From: Streptomyces sp. SJL17-4
GTDB taxonomy: Bacteria; Actinomycetota; Actinomycetes; Streptomycetales; Streptomycetaceae
NCBI RefSeq assembly: GCF_036826855.1
Contig: NZ_CP104578.1
Coordinates: 6,878,501 to 6,942,500, forward strand
Direction of reading: 5' to 3'
DNA: 64,000 nt
Made by a program: the position numbers and the translations under genes. Of the stretch, positions 43,939 through 51,679 are shown one piece after another (positions within the stretch are counted from its first letter, which is position 1; each line of letters begins with the position of its first letter). The notes beneath the pieces were generated by a model that saw only the letters and a program-made list of their open reading frames with translations, was not told where the DNA came from and made no database searches.

Positions 43939-44770
43939 ACTTCTCCTGCTCGCGTTCCACCTGGTCGTTCCACTCGCGCTTGATCGCGCGCCACGCCTCG
44001 TCCGACTTGCCCAGGCGCCAGTAGCCCGAGATCGACAGCCGCTCGCGCGAGATCCCGCGGTCCAGCCGCAGGTGACGGCGGAGGTCCTTCACGAAGCCCG
44101 CCTCGCCGTGGACGAAGGCGTGCACGTCGCCCGCCGGGAAGTCCAGGGTCTGCACGGCCTCGACGAGCGCCTCGCCCGCCGGGCGGTCACCCCGGTGCAG
44201 CCAGGTGACGTGGATGCCGTGTTCCGTCGCGAACTTCTGCTCCTCGGCGGCGTCCGAGATCTCCACGAACGCGTGCACCCGCGCCCCCGCGGGCAGCCGT
44301 TCCAAGGCCGCCGCGATCGCCGGCAGCGCGCTCTCGTCGCCCGCGAGCAGGTGCCAGTCCGCCGTAGGGTCCGGCGTGTAGCCGCCGCCGGGGCCGAGGA
44401 AACGCACCGTCTCGCCCGGCTGCGCCCGCGCCGCCCACGGGCCCGCGAGGCCCTCGTCGCCGTGGACCACGAAGTCGATGGTCAGCTCACGGTGGACCGG
44501 GTCCCAGGCCCGTACGGTGTACGTCCGCGTCGTCGGCCACTGCTCCCGGGGGAACTCCTCCCGGATCCGGTCCATGTCGAACGGCTCCGGATAGGCGACC
44601 CCCTCGGGGGCGAAGAGCAGCTTCACGTAGTGGTCGGTGTACGCGCCGACCTCGAAGGCATCGAGACCGGGGCCGCCCAGGACGACCCGCACCATGTGCG
44701 GGGTGATGAGCTCGGTGCGCACCACACGCGCTTCGGTGGCCTTCGGTGCCTTGCGGGGCTGCTCCGCCAC
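43937..44770 (-). CDS. Siderophore-interacting protein (FAD-dependent ferric reductase)
   Basis: 277 residues, SIP/ViuB family. The flavin-binding motif is RTYTVRAWD (R-x-Y-T/S), the typical VHGDEGLAGPWAARAQPGE follows, and the nicotinamide-side domain starts at WHLLAGDESALPAIAAALE. It reduces ferric siderophores in the cytoplasm to release iron. The GTG start has AGGAG upstream. A DmdR/IdeR-type iron box lies 42 bp before the start codon, so iron should repress it. Confidence 0.92.
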   Translation of the reverse strand: MAEQPRKAPKATEARVVRTELITPHMVRVVLGGPGLDAFEVGAYTDHYVKLLFAPEGVAYPEPFDMDRIREEFPREQWPTTRTYTVRAWDPVHRELTIDFVVHGDEGLAGPWAARAQPGETVRFLGPGGGYTPDPTADWHLLAGDESALPAIAAALERLPAGARVHAFVEISDAAEEQKFATEHGIHVTWLHRGDRPAGEALVEAVQTLDFPAGDVHAFVHGEAGFVKDLRRHLRLDRGISRERLSISGYWRLGKSDEAWRAIKREWNDQVEREQEK

Positions 44771-44811
44771 GAGTGGCTCTCCTGACTCGACGTAACTCGA
44801 AGAACTAGGTA

Positions 44812-44827
44812 CTTAGGTATGCCTAAG
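44812..44827 (-). promoter_or_regulatory. Iron box (DmdR1/IdeR type)
   Basis: CTTAGGTATGCCTAAG is a palindrome that fits the left half and core of the actinobacterial iron box TTAGGTTAGGCTAACCTAA at about 14 of 19 positions. It lies 42 bp before the siderophore-interacting protein gene. Confidence 0.7.
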
Positions 44828-44870
44828 CTAGCATCCCGAGGCGCGGTCGACCCAGTGTGGCCTGATTTCG

Positions 44871-45791
44871 TCAGCGTTCCAGGACCGGAAGCAGACGGCC
44901 CACGGCCCCGCCGAGACCCCAGCGCTTCACCAGGGCGTCGAGGGCCGCCGGGTCGCGGGGAGCCTTCGGCAGGGTCGCGTCGAACTCCGGCAGGGGTACG
45001 TCCCCGGCGACGCGCACCACCGTCGGCGCGACGTCCAGATAGGCCGCCGCCTCCACGATCCCGCGCCGCTTGGCGGGCGTCAGCTTCGACGTCCGCTCCC
45101 CGGCCGCCGCCCGTACGCCCGCCAGGTCCCCGTACTCCGTGATCAGCTGCGCGGCCGTCTTCTCGCCGATGCCCTTCACTCCGGGGAGGCCGTCGCTGGC
45201 GTCGCCGCGCAGCGCCGCGAAGTCCGCGTACTGGTCGGGGCGCACCCCGTACTTCGTGACGATCATGTCCGCGTCCACCAGGTCGCAGTCGCCGACGCCC
45301 TTGCGCGGGTACAGCACGCGGATGCCCCGCGCGTCGTCCACCAGCTGGAAGAGGTCCCGGTCGCCCGTGACGATGTCCACCGGTCCCGACGCGTGCCCCG
45401 CGAGCGTCCCGATCACGTCGTCCGCCTCGTAGCCCGCCGCCCCGATCCGGGCGATGCCGAGCGCCGCCAGGACCTCCTCGATCACCGGCACCTGGGGGGA
45501 CAGCGTGTCCGGGATCTCCTCCTCGTCCGGGCCGGTCTCCGTCTCCACCGCCACGCGGTGCGCCTTGTACGAGGGGATCAGGTCGACCCGCCACTGCGGC
45601 CGCCAGTCGTCGTCCCAGCAGGCCACGAGCTCGTCAGGGTGGTGGTCCTGGACGAGCCGGGTGATGAAGTCGAGCAGTCCGCGCACGGCGTTCACGGGCG
45701 AGCCGTCGGGGGCCCGGACGGAGTCCGGAACGCCGAAGTAGGCGCGGAAGTAGAGGCTGGCGGTGTCGAGGAGCATGAGGCGTCGAGTCAC
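44871..45791 (-). CDS. 5'-3' exonuclease (FEN/PolA-type nuclease domain)
   Basis: A 306-residue stand-alone flap exonuclease domain without polymerase. Metal-binding acids are seen in LMLLDTASLYFRAYF, YEADDVIGTLA, VDIVTGDRDLFQLV and ALRGDASDGLPGVKGIGEKTA (the last is the helix-hairpin-helix). It probably removes RNA primers or flaps during replication and repair. The GTG at 45791 is preceded by TAAAAT seven bases upstream and no ribosome-binding site, which again fits a leaderless mRNA. An in-frame ATG five codons later is possible. It is divergent from the betaine-type ABC genes. Confidence 0.93.
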   Translation of the reverse strand: MTRRLMLLDTASLYFRAYFGVPDSVRAPDGSPVNAVRGLLDFITRLVQDHHPDELVACWDDDWRPQWRVDLIPSYKAHRVAVETETGPDEEEIPDTLSPQVPVIEEVLAALGIARIGAAGYEADDVIGTLAGHASGPVDIVTGDRDLFQLVDDARGIRVLYPRKGVGDCDLVDADMIVTKYGVRPDQYADFAALRGDASDGLPGVKGIGEKTAAQLITEYGDLAGVRAAAGERTSKLTPAKRRGIVEAAAYLDVAPTVVRVAGDVPLPEFDATLPKAPRDPAALDALVKRWGLGGAVGRLLPVLER

Positions 45792-45798
45792 CCGCTTG

Positions 45799-45804
45799 AT
45801 TTTA
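45799..45804 (-). promoter_or_regulatory. -10 box of a leaderless transcript (5'-3' exonuclease)
   Basis: TAAAAT on the minus strand, seven bases before the GTG at 45791. It is the best -10 match in the set. Confidence 0.6.
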
Positions 45805-46058
45805 GGCCTCGGGGCGCCGCCGGGGTCCGGAGACGCGTTCGCGGTGTCGGCGGTTCCGGACCCCCGCACGTGACCCCCGTCACCTTTGCGTTTGCGTGGT
45901 GCGAAGCCGGGCAGGCGCGAGCCCGGAGCGGAACCCAGTACGGGATTCAACAAAAGGATCCCCGTACGCGACGGGCCCGCGGGCCGATCCCGCCCGCTCC
46001 ACGGCCCAGCCGCGCGGGGGTGGTGGGGGCCGTTTTCGTTGCTACCCGTGAGGTTTAT

Positions 46059-47231
46059 GTGTCCAGGCTCCAGGCAGACCACCTGTTCAAGGTGTTCGGC
46101 AGACGACCCGACGAAGCCGTCCGCAGGCTCGCCGCCGGCGCCGACCGCGAGGAGCTGCGCGCCGAGGGGACGACCGCAGCCGTGGTGGACGCCGGTTTCG
46201 TCGTCGAACCCGGCCAGATCTTCGTCGTGATGGGGCTCTCCGGGTCCGGCAAGTCGACCCTGCTCCGCATGCTCAACGGCCTGCTCGAGCCCACCGCCGG
46301 CCGGGTCCTCTTCGACGGACGTGACCTCACGGCGCTGTCCCCCCGCGATCTGCGCACCGTCCGCTCCACGAAGATCAGCATGGTCTTCCAGCATTTCGCG
46401 CTGTTCCCGCACCGAAACGTTCTGGAGAACGCCGCCTACGGCCTGGAGGTCCAGGGCGTCCCGCGCGCCGAGCGCGAGACCCGCGCCACCGAGGCCCTCG
46501 AACTGTGCGGCCTGGCCGGCTGGGAGAAGTCCTGGCCCGACGAGCTCTCCGGTGGCATGCAGCAGCGCGTCGGCCTGGCCCGCGCGCTCGCGACCGACGC
46601 CGACCTGCTCCTCATGGACGAGTCCTTCAGCGCGCTCGACCCGCTGATCCGCCGCGACATGCAGGACCAGCTCCTCGTCCTCCAGCAGCGGCTGAAGAAG
46701 ACCATCGTCTTCATCACCCACGACCTCAACGAGGCCATGCGCCTCGGCGACCGGATCGCCGTCATGCGCGACGGCAGGATCGTGCAGCTCGGCACCGCCG
46801 AGGACATCCTGGTCCGCCCCGCCGACGACTACGTCGCCTCCTTCATCCAGGACGTCGACCGCTCCCGGGTGCTCACCGCCTCCGCCGTCATGACGGGCGG
46901 CGCCACCCCGGCGGACTGCCCCGACGACTGCACCTGCCAGGCCGTCGGGCCGGACACGCTCGTCGCCGACCTGTGCGCCGTGGCCGCCCGCGCCCCGCAC
47001 CCCGTGACCGTCCAGGACTCCGACGGCGCCGTCCTCGGAGTCGTACCGACGGAGCGCCTGCTCGCCGTCATGGGCGGACTCGGCGCGAGGGATGCCGGCG
47101 ACCCGACCGCCGCGAAGGCCGGCGCGGTGACAGACACCAGGACGGACAGCCAGACAGGCGGCAAGGCCGACGCCAAGACCGACGCCGCGACCGCCACCCA
47201 GTCGGAGAAGGAGCTGACCGCCCGTGCCTAG
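46059..47231 (+). CDS. Betaine/proline-type ABC transporter ATPase with CBS domain
   Basis: 390 residues, ProV/OpuAA type. Walker A is GLSGSGKST (~65-73), the Q-loop FQHFALFPH, signature LSGGMQQRVGLARAL, Walker B LLLMDESFSALDP, and the switch His in FITHDLNEAM. A single CBS-like domain (~300-345: DLCAVAARAPHPVTVQDSDG; core APHPVTVQDSDG) follows a short CPDDCTC cluster. The tail is a Thr/Asp/Lys low-complexity segment. The GTG at 46059 has GTGAGG upstream. It overlaps the next gene by eight bases, so the two are translated together. Osmoprotectant uptake is likely; the exact substrate is not certain. Confidence 0.9.
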   Translation: MSRLQADHLFKVFGRRPDEAVRRLAAGADREELRAEGTTAAVVDAGFVVEPGQIFVVMGLSGSGKSTLLRMLNGLLEPTAGRVLFDGRDLTALSPRDLRTVRSTKISMVFQHFALFPHRNVLENAAYGLEVQGVPRAERETRATEALELCGLAGWEKSWPDELSGGMQQRVGLARALATDADLLLMDESFSALDPLIRRDMQDQLLVLQQRLKKTIVFITHDLNEAMRLGDRIAVMRDGRIVQLGTAEDILVRPADDYVASFIQDVDRSRVLTASAVMTGGATPADCPDDCTCQAVGPDTLVADLCAVAARAPHPVTVQDSDGAVLGVVPTERLLAVMGGLGARDAGDPTAAKAGAVTDTRTDSQTGGKADAKTDAATATQSEKELTARA

Positions 47232-49035
47232 GCTTCCCCTCGGTGAGTGGGTCGACAGCTCCGTCGACTGGCTCCAGGCCCAGTTCTCCTGGCTCTTCGA
47301 CGCCGTCAGCACCGGGGTCACCGGCCTCTACGACGGCATCGACGCCGTCCTGTCCGCGCCCCAGCCGCTGCTCTTCGCCGGCATCCTCGCCGTCGTCGCC
47401 TGGTGGCTGCGCGGGCTCGCCGCCGGTGTGCTCGCCTTCGCCGGGTTCGCGCTCGTCGACTCGGTCCAGCTGTGGGACGAGGCCATGGCGACGCTCTCGC
47501 TCGTCCTCGTCGCCACCCTGGTCACCCTGGTGATCGCGGTACCGCTCGGCATCTGGGCGGCCCGCTCGAAGACCGTCAGCACCGTGCTCCGGCCGGTCCT
47601 CGACTTCATGCAGACCATGCCGGCGATGGTCTACCTCATCCCCGGCATCATCTTCTTCGGCGTCGGCGTCGTCCCCGGCATCATCGCCACCATCGTCTTC
47701 GCGCTGCCCCCGGGCGTCCGCATGACCGAGCTGGGCATCCGGCAGGTCGACGGCGAACTCGTCGAGGCCGCCGAGGCGTTCGGCACCACCCCGCGCAACA
47801 CGCTGCTGCGCGTGCAGCTCCCGCTGGCCCTGCCGACGATCATGGCCGGCGTCAACCAGGTCATCATGCTCGGCCTGTCCATGGTCGTCATCGCCGGCAT
47901 GGTCGGCGGCGGCGGGCTCGGCGGCGCCGTCTACCGCGCCATCGGCAACGTCGACATCGGCCTCGGCTTCGAGGCCGGCGTCTCCATCGTCGTCCTCGCC
48001 ATGTACCTGGACCGGATGACCGGCGCCCTCGGCCGCCAGGTCTCCCCGCTCGGCCGCCGCGCCGCCGCCAAGGCCCGCGCCGCGCTGAGCGCCAAGCGCC
48101 CGGGGGCGAAGCTGTGGGCCCACCGCCCGCAGCCCGTCACCGCCCTCGTCGGTGTCGTCGTCCTCGCCCTCGTCGCAGGGGGCACGGGAATCCTCGGCGG
48201 TTCCGGCGCGAGCTCCACCACCGCCTCGGGCACCGACGGCGGTCACGGCAAGAAGATCAGCATCGGCTACATCCCCTGGGACGAGGGCATCGCCTCCACG
48301 TACCTCTGGAAGGAACTCCTGGAGCGACGGGGGTACGAGGTCGACACCAAGCAGCTGGAGGCCGGCGCGCTCTACACCGGCCTGGCCGGCGGCCAGCTCG
48401 ACTTCCAGACCGACTCCTGGCTGCCCGTCACCCACGCCCAGTACTGGGAGAAGTACAAGAACGAACTGGAGGACCTCGGCTCCTGGTACGGCCCCACCTC
48501 CCTGGAGCTCTCCGTCCCCTCGTACGTGAAGGGCGTCGACTCGCTCGCCGACCTCAAGGGCAAGGCCGGACAGTTCAAGGGCCGGATCGTCGGCATCGAG
48601 CCCAGCGCCGGAATGATGGGCATCCTCAAGGACAAGGTCCTCAAGGAGTACGGCCTGGAGGGCGAGTACGAGGTCGTCGACGGCTCCACGCCCGGCATGC
48701 TCGCCGAGCTGAAGCGCGCCTACGAGCGCAAGGAACCGGTCGTCGTGACCCTCTGGTCGCCGCACTGGGCCTACTCCGCCCACGACCTGAAGAAGCTCGC
48801 CGACCCCAAGGGCTCCTGGGGCAAGGGCGACGGCGTCCACACCCTGGCCCGTAAGGGATTCGCCGCCGAGAACCCCGAGGTCGGCGCCTGGCTGAAGAAC
48901 TTCGAGCTGACCGAGAAGCAGCTCACGGACCTCGAAGCCGTCATCCAGAAGACCGGCAAGGGCAAGGAGCAGCAGGCCGTCCGGACCTGGCTGGACAGCA
49001 ACCCGGGTCTCGCGGAGAAGCTCGCGCCGCAGTAG
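47224..49035 (+). CDS. Betaine-type ABC permease fused to its substrate-binding domain
   Basis: 603 residues. The N-terminal ~280 residues are a ProW-type permease with about seven membrane segments and the EAA loop VEAAEAFGTTPRNTLLRVQLPLALP (core EAFGTTPRN). A last membrane helix (LVGVVVLALVAGGTGILGG) leads to an OpuAC-type binding domain from about residue 340, with SIGYIPWDEGIASTYLWKELLE (core IGYIPWDEG) and aromatic residues YW, WY and SPHWAY typical of a quaternary-amine box. The receptor is therefore tethered outside the cell. The GTG start lies inside the ATPase gene. A 20-bp perfect terminator follows. Confidence 0.92.
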   Translation: MPRLPLGEWVDSSVDWLQAQFSWLFDAVSTGVTGLYDGIDAVLSAPQPLLFAGILAVVAWWLRGLAAGVLAFAGFALVDSVQLWDEAMATLSLVLVATLVTLVIAVPLGIWAARSKTVSTVLRPVLDFMQTMPAMVYLIPGIIFFGVGVVPGIIATIVFALPPGVRMTELGIRQVDGELVEAAEAFGTTPRNTLLRVQLPLALPTIMAGVNQVIMLGLSMVVIAGMVGGGGLGGAVYRAIGNVDIGLGFEAGVSIVVLAMYLDRMTGALGRQVSPLGRRAAAKARAALSAKRPGAKLWAHRPQPVTALVGVVVLALVAGGTGILGGSGASSTTASGTDGGHGKKISIGYIPWDEGIASTYLWKELLERRGYEVDTKQLEAGALYTGLAGGQLDFQTDSWLPVTHAQYWEKYKNELEDLGSWYGPTSLELSVPSYVKGVDSLADLKGKAGQFKGRIVGIEPSAGMMGILKDKVLKEYGLEGEYEVVDGSTPGMLAELKRAYERKEPVVVTLWSPHWAYSAHDLKKLADPKGSWGKGDGVHTLARKGFAAENPEVGAWLKNFELTEKQLTDLEAVIQKTGKGKEQQAVRTWLDSNPGLAEKLAPQ

Positions 49036-49088
49036 CGCCGCAGCTGCCCCCGGGCAGCCGGCGGGGACCGGTGAACGGTTCCTGTCCG

Positions 49089-49130
49089 AAAAGGGGTGGT
49101 CGCCGAACGTGTTCGGCGACCACCCCTTTT
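49089..49130. terminator. Long bidirectional terminator after the betaine-type operon
   Basis: AAAAGGGGTGGTCGCCGAAC (49089-49108) pairs perfectly with its reverse complement at 49111-49130, with only GT between. The stem begins with AAAA and ends in TTTT, so it can work as an intrinsic terminator in both directions. Confidence 0.9.
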
Positions 49131-49221
49131 CGTCACGACGCGAAACCCCGCCCCAAAGCTGCGTAAGGTTCAGGTAACCGCCCGGTACGGGTACGCACGA
49201 GGCACGAGGGAGGGAGCCGAC

Positions 49222-49773
49222 ATGGACGAGAAGGAATCACCCCGCGTGGGCGCGGCCGTCAAGAGGCGACGCAGAGCGCTCCAGCTCACCCTGGCCGTCG
49301 TCTCCTCGCGCAGCGGTCTGTCCGTGCCCTTCCTCAGCCAGGTCGAGAACGACCGCGCGCGCCCCAGCCACCGCTCCCTCGAACTCGTCGCCGACGCCCT
49401 GGAGACCACTGCCGCCGACCTCCTCGCGGCCGCCGAGGCCTCCCGCACCGTCGACGTCGTGCGGGCGGACGAGGTCACCCCGGAGCTGCCCCCGGGCGTC
49501 CGGGCGATCGTCCGCGGCCGGCACCAGCTGCACGCCCTGGAGTTCACCGGCGAGCAGGACGCGGGCCGCGAGTTCCAGCACCGGAACGACGAGCTGCTGT
49601 ACGTGGCCGACGGGGCCGCCGAGGTCGAGGCCGAGGGCCGCGCGTACCGGCTGGGCCGCGGCGACACGCTCTACCTCTCGGGCGGGGTGCGCCACCGCTG
49701 GCGCGCCACGGAGGCGGGCACCCGGCTGCTCGTCGTCGCGGTCGCCGAGCACGTCGAGGCCGAAGAGGAATGA
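49222..49773 (+). CDS. XRE family regulator with cupin domain
   Basis: 183 residues. Helix-turn-helix at ~8-62 with LAVVSSRSGLSVPFLSQVENDRARPS (core SGLSVPFLSQVEND). The cupin domain at ~105-180 has QHRNDELLYVADGAAEVEAEG (core DELLYVADG) and TLYLSGGVRHRWRA, where the single His of each motif is kept. Such regulators often bind small amines or amino acids. The ATG has GAGGGAGG upstream. It overlaps the next gene by four bases (ATGA), so both belong to one operon. Confidence 0.9.
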   Translation: MDEKESPRVGAAVKRRRRALQLTLAVVSSRSGLSVPFLSQVENDRARPSHRSLELVADALETTAADLLAAAEASRTVDVVRADEVTPELPPGVRAIVRGRHQLHALEFTGEQDAGREFQHRNDELLYVADGAAEVEAEGRAYRLGRGDTLYLSGGVRHRWRATEAGTRLLVVAVAEHVEAEEE

Positions 49774-50510
49774 GCGTGCGGCGTGGCACGGTCAGGAGAA
49801 TCGTCTCCCTCGTGCCGTCCCTGACGGAGGCCGTCGCCGTCACCGCGCCCGGTCTGCTCGTCGGGGCGACGGACTGGTGTGCTCACCCCGCCGACCTCGA
49901 CGTCGCACGGATCGGCGGCACCAAGAACCCCGACGTCCGCGCGATCACCGCGCTCCGCCCCGACCTCCTCCTCGCCAACGAGGAGGAGAACCGCGCCGCC
50001 GACCTCGCCGAACTACGGGCCGCCGGTCTTGACGTCCTCGTCACCGAGATCCGCACCCTCGACCAGGGCCTGCGCGAGCTGGAGCGGGTCCTCGCCGCGT
50101 GCGGCGCGCCCCGGCGGCCCCGCTGGCTCGACGAGGCGGAGACGGCGTGGGCGGCGGTCGCCTCTGAGGGGGAGTACACGGCCGTCGTGCCGATCTGGCG
50201 GCGCCCCTGGATGGTTCTGGGCCGTGACACCTTCGCCGGTGATCTGCTGGCCCGCCTCGGGGTCCGCAACCTGTACGCCGACCACCCGGACCGCTATCCG
50301 CGCCTGCCGCTCGACGAGCTCCGCGCCGCCGCTCCCGACCTCGTCGTCCTGCCCGACGAGCCGTACCGCTTCACGCGCGAGGACGGCCCCGAGGCCTTCC
50401 CCGGCACCGCCGCCGCCCTCGTCGACGGGCGTCACCTCACCTGGTACGGGCCGTCTCTCGTCGAGGCGCCGCGGGTGCTGGCGCGGGCCCTGCGAGCAGC
50501 GCACCGCTGA
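49770..50510 (+). CDS. BtuF-like helical-backbone metal receptor protein without signal peptide
   Basis: 246 residues of the periplasmic-binding class III fold (cobalamin/ferric siderophore receptors): RIVSLVPSLTEAV, GATDWCAHPADL, IGGTKNPDVRAITALRPDLLLAN (core KNPDVRAITALRPDL) and YGPSLVEAPRVL. Family members are normally exported lipoproteins, but this protein starts at the fold itself with RRGTVRRIVSLVPS, lacking a signal peptide and lipobox. It may act inside the cell, perhaps with the XRE-cupin regulator with which it shares an ATGA overlap. Its last 74 bases overlap the convergent TDT transporter gene. Confidence 0.8.
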   Translation: MSVRRGTVRRIVSLVPSLTEAVAVTAPGLLVGATDWCAHPADLDVARIGGTKNPDVRAITALRPDLLLANEEENRAADLAELRAAGLDVLVTEIRTLDQGLRELERVLAACGAPRRPRWLDEAETAWAAVASEGEYTAVVPIWRRPWMVLGRDTFAGDLLARLGVRNLYADHPDRYPRLPLDELRAAAPDLVVLPDEPYRFTREDGPEAFPGTAAALVDGRHLTWYGPSLVEAPRVLARALRAAHR

Positions 50511-51609
50511 ACAGACCGCGCACGGTGTGGGCCCCGGCGACGAGCCAGGCCGCGACGAGGAACACGTACAGGCCGATCGCGAGCCACCGGAAGGCCGCGA
50601 GACCGGTGTGCTGCGCGAGCCCCTCGGCGCCGGTCACACACGTCCCCACGGGGAACGTGAACGCCCAGAACGTCATCGCGAAGCCCATGCCCTGCCGGCG
50701 TGCCCGCAGCACCATCGCACCGGCGAGGGCCAGCCACAGCAGGGCGAAGCCCATGACGGGCACGCCGTAGAGGACGGCGAAGGAGGCGAAGCCGTGGGCG
50801 TACGGGGAGGGGAGGACGCCCGGGGCCACGTCGGCGAACTTGTTCGCGGCGGTCGTCGACTGGCCGAGCGGGCCGAGGACGAGGAAGAGGGTGGGGGTGA
50901 GCGCGAGGGGCAGCGGGCCGCCGGTCACGAGCCGGCCGAAGACCAGCGGCAGCATGACCAGGGTCGCGAGGAGGCTGACGCCGAACATCGCCCAGCAGGC
51001 GAGCAGCAGGGTCTCCTGGGCCTGGCCGGCGGGCAGATGGGGCACGAGCAGTGGGCCCAGGGCTGCGGAGACCATGGGGGCGACGACCGGCAGCAGCCAC
51101 ACCGGGGAGGCGTTCTCGATCTTGTGGTGGACGACCATGAGGTACGGGATGCCGACCGCGGCCGCCAGGCCGACGACCGTGCCGGCGGTGAACAGGACGG
51201 TGTCGAGCGCGACGGCGGCGGGGAGCCCGATCCAGTCCCGGCCCACGATCATGGCGCCGCCGCCGACCGCGAGCAGCGCCATCGAGAGACAGCCGTAGAA
51301 CGGCGCCATGGCGGGGTCCAGGAGGTGGGCGCGCGCCTGGTCGCGGTGGTGGATCCAGTGCGCGGTGCGGGCGGCGAGCAGAACGAGCAGCATCGCGAGG
51401 GACAGCGCCCAGACCGCGGCGCAGGCCGTACGGAGGCCGGGGAGGTCCAGCGGGAGCCCGGCGCCGGCGTTGGCCACGATGGCGGTGCCCATCACGGAGG
51501 CGTACCAGTTGGGTCCGAGGTGACGGGCGGAACGGGCCGGGGAGGCGGCCGGCCGGGCGCCGGGGGTGGTGGCGCGGACGGCCGGAAGGGGAGGTGCGAG
51601 GCTTGCCAT
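50437..51609 (-). CDS. TDT family (SLAC1/TehA-like) transporter
   Basis: 390 residues with about ten membrane segments. N-terminal LGPNWYASVMGTAIVANAGAGLP is characteristic of the tellurite-resistance/dicarboxylate transporter family (core NWYASVMGTAIV), and MGFALLWLALAGAMVL and MTFWAFTFPVGTCVTGAEGL follow (core FWAFTFPVGT). The substrate could be an anion, malate, sulphite or tellurite. The ATG at 51609 is taken because the frame before it is not protein-like. It is divergent from a LysR regulator, a typical pairing. Its 3' end overlaps the BtuF-like gene by 74 bp in antisense. Confidence 0.88.
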   Translation of the reverse strand: MASLAPPLPAVRATTPGARPAASPARSARHLGPNWYASVMGTAIVANAGAGLPLDLPGLRTACAAVWALSLAMLLVLLAARTAHWIHHRDQARAHLLDPAMAPFYGCLSMALLAVGGGAMIVGRDWIGLPAAVALDTVLFTAGTVVGLAAAVGIPYLMVVHHKIENASPVWLLPVVAPMVSAALGPLLVPHLPAGQAQETLLLACWAMFGVSLLATLVMLPLVFGRLVTGGPLPLALTPTLFLVLGPLGQSTTAANKFADVAPGVLPSPYAHGFASFAVLYGVPVMGFALLWLALAGAMVLRARRQGMGFAMTFWAFTFPVGTCVTGAEGLAQHTGLAAFRWLAIGLYVFLVAAWLVAGAHTVRGLFSGALLAGPAPAPAAPRRETARTR

Positions 51610-51657
51610 GGCTCCACCGTCGTCCGATTCCCCGGCCCCCACCAGGGATCTTGCGGC

Positions 51658-51669
51658 TATGACGTCATA
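51658..51669. promoter_or_regulatory. LysR-type operator candidate
   Basis: TATGACGTCATA is a perfect 12-bp palindrome and fits the LysR T-N11-A rule. It lies between the divergent TDT and LysR genes and touches the -10 box of the LysR gene. Confidence 0.5.
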
Positions 51670-51673
51670 AGCT
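51668..51673 (+). promoter_or_regulatory. -10 box of a leaderless transcript (LysR)
   Basis: TAAGCT lies six bases before the ATG at 51680, with no ribosome-binding site. Confidence 0.5.
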
Positions 51674-51679
51674 GGCTTT

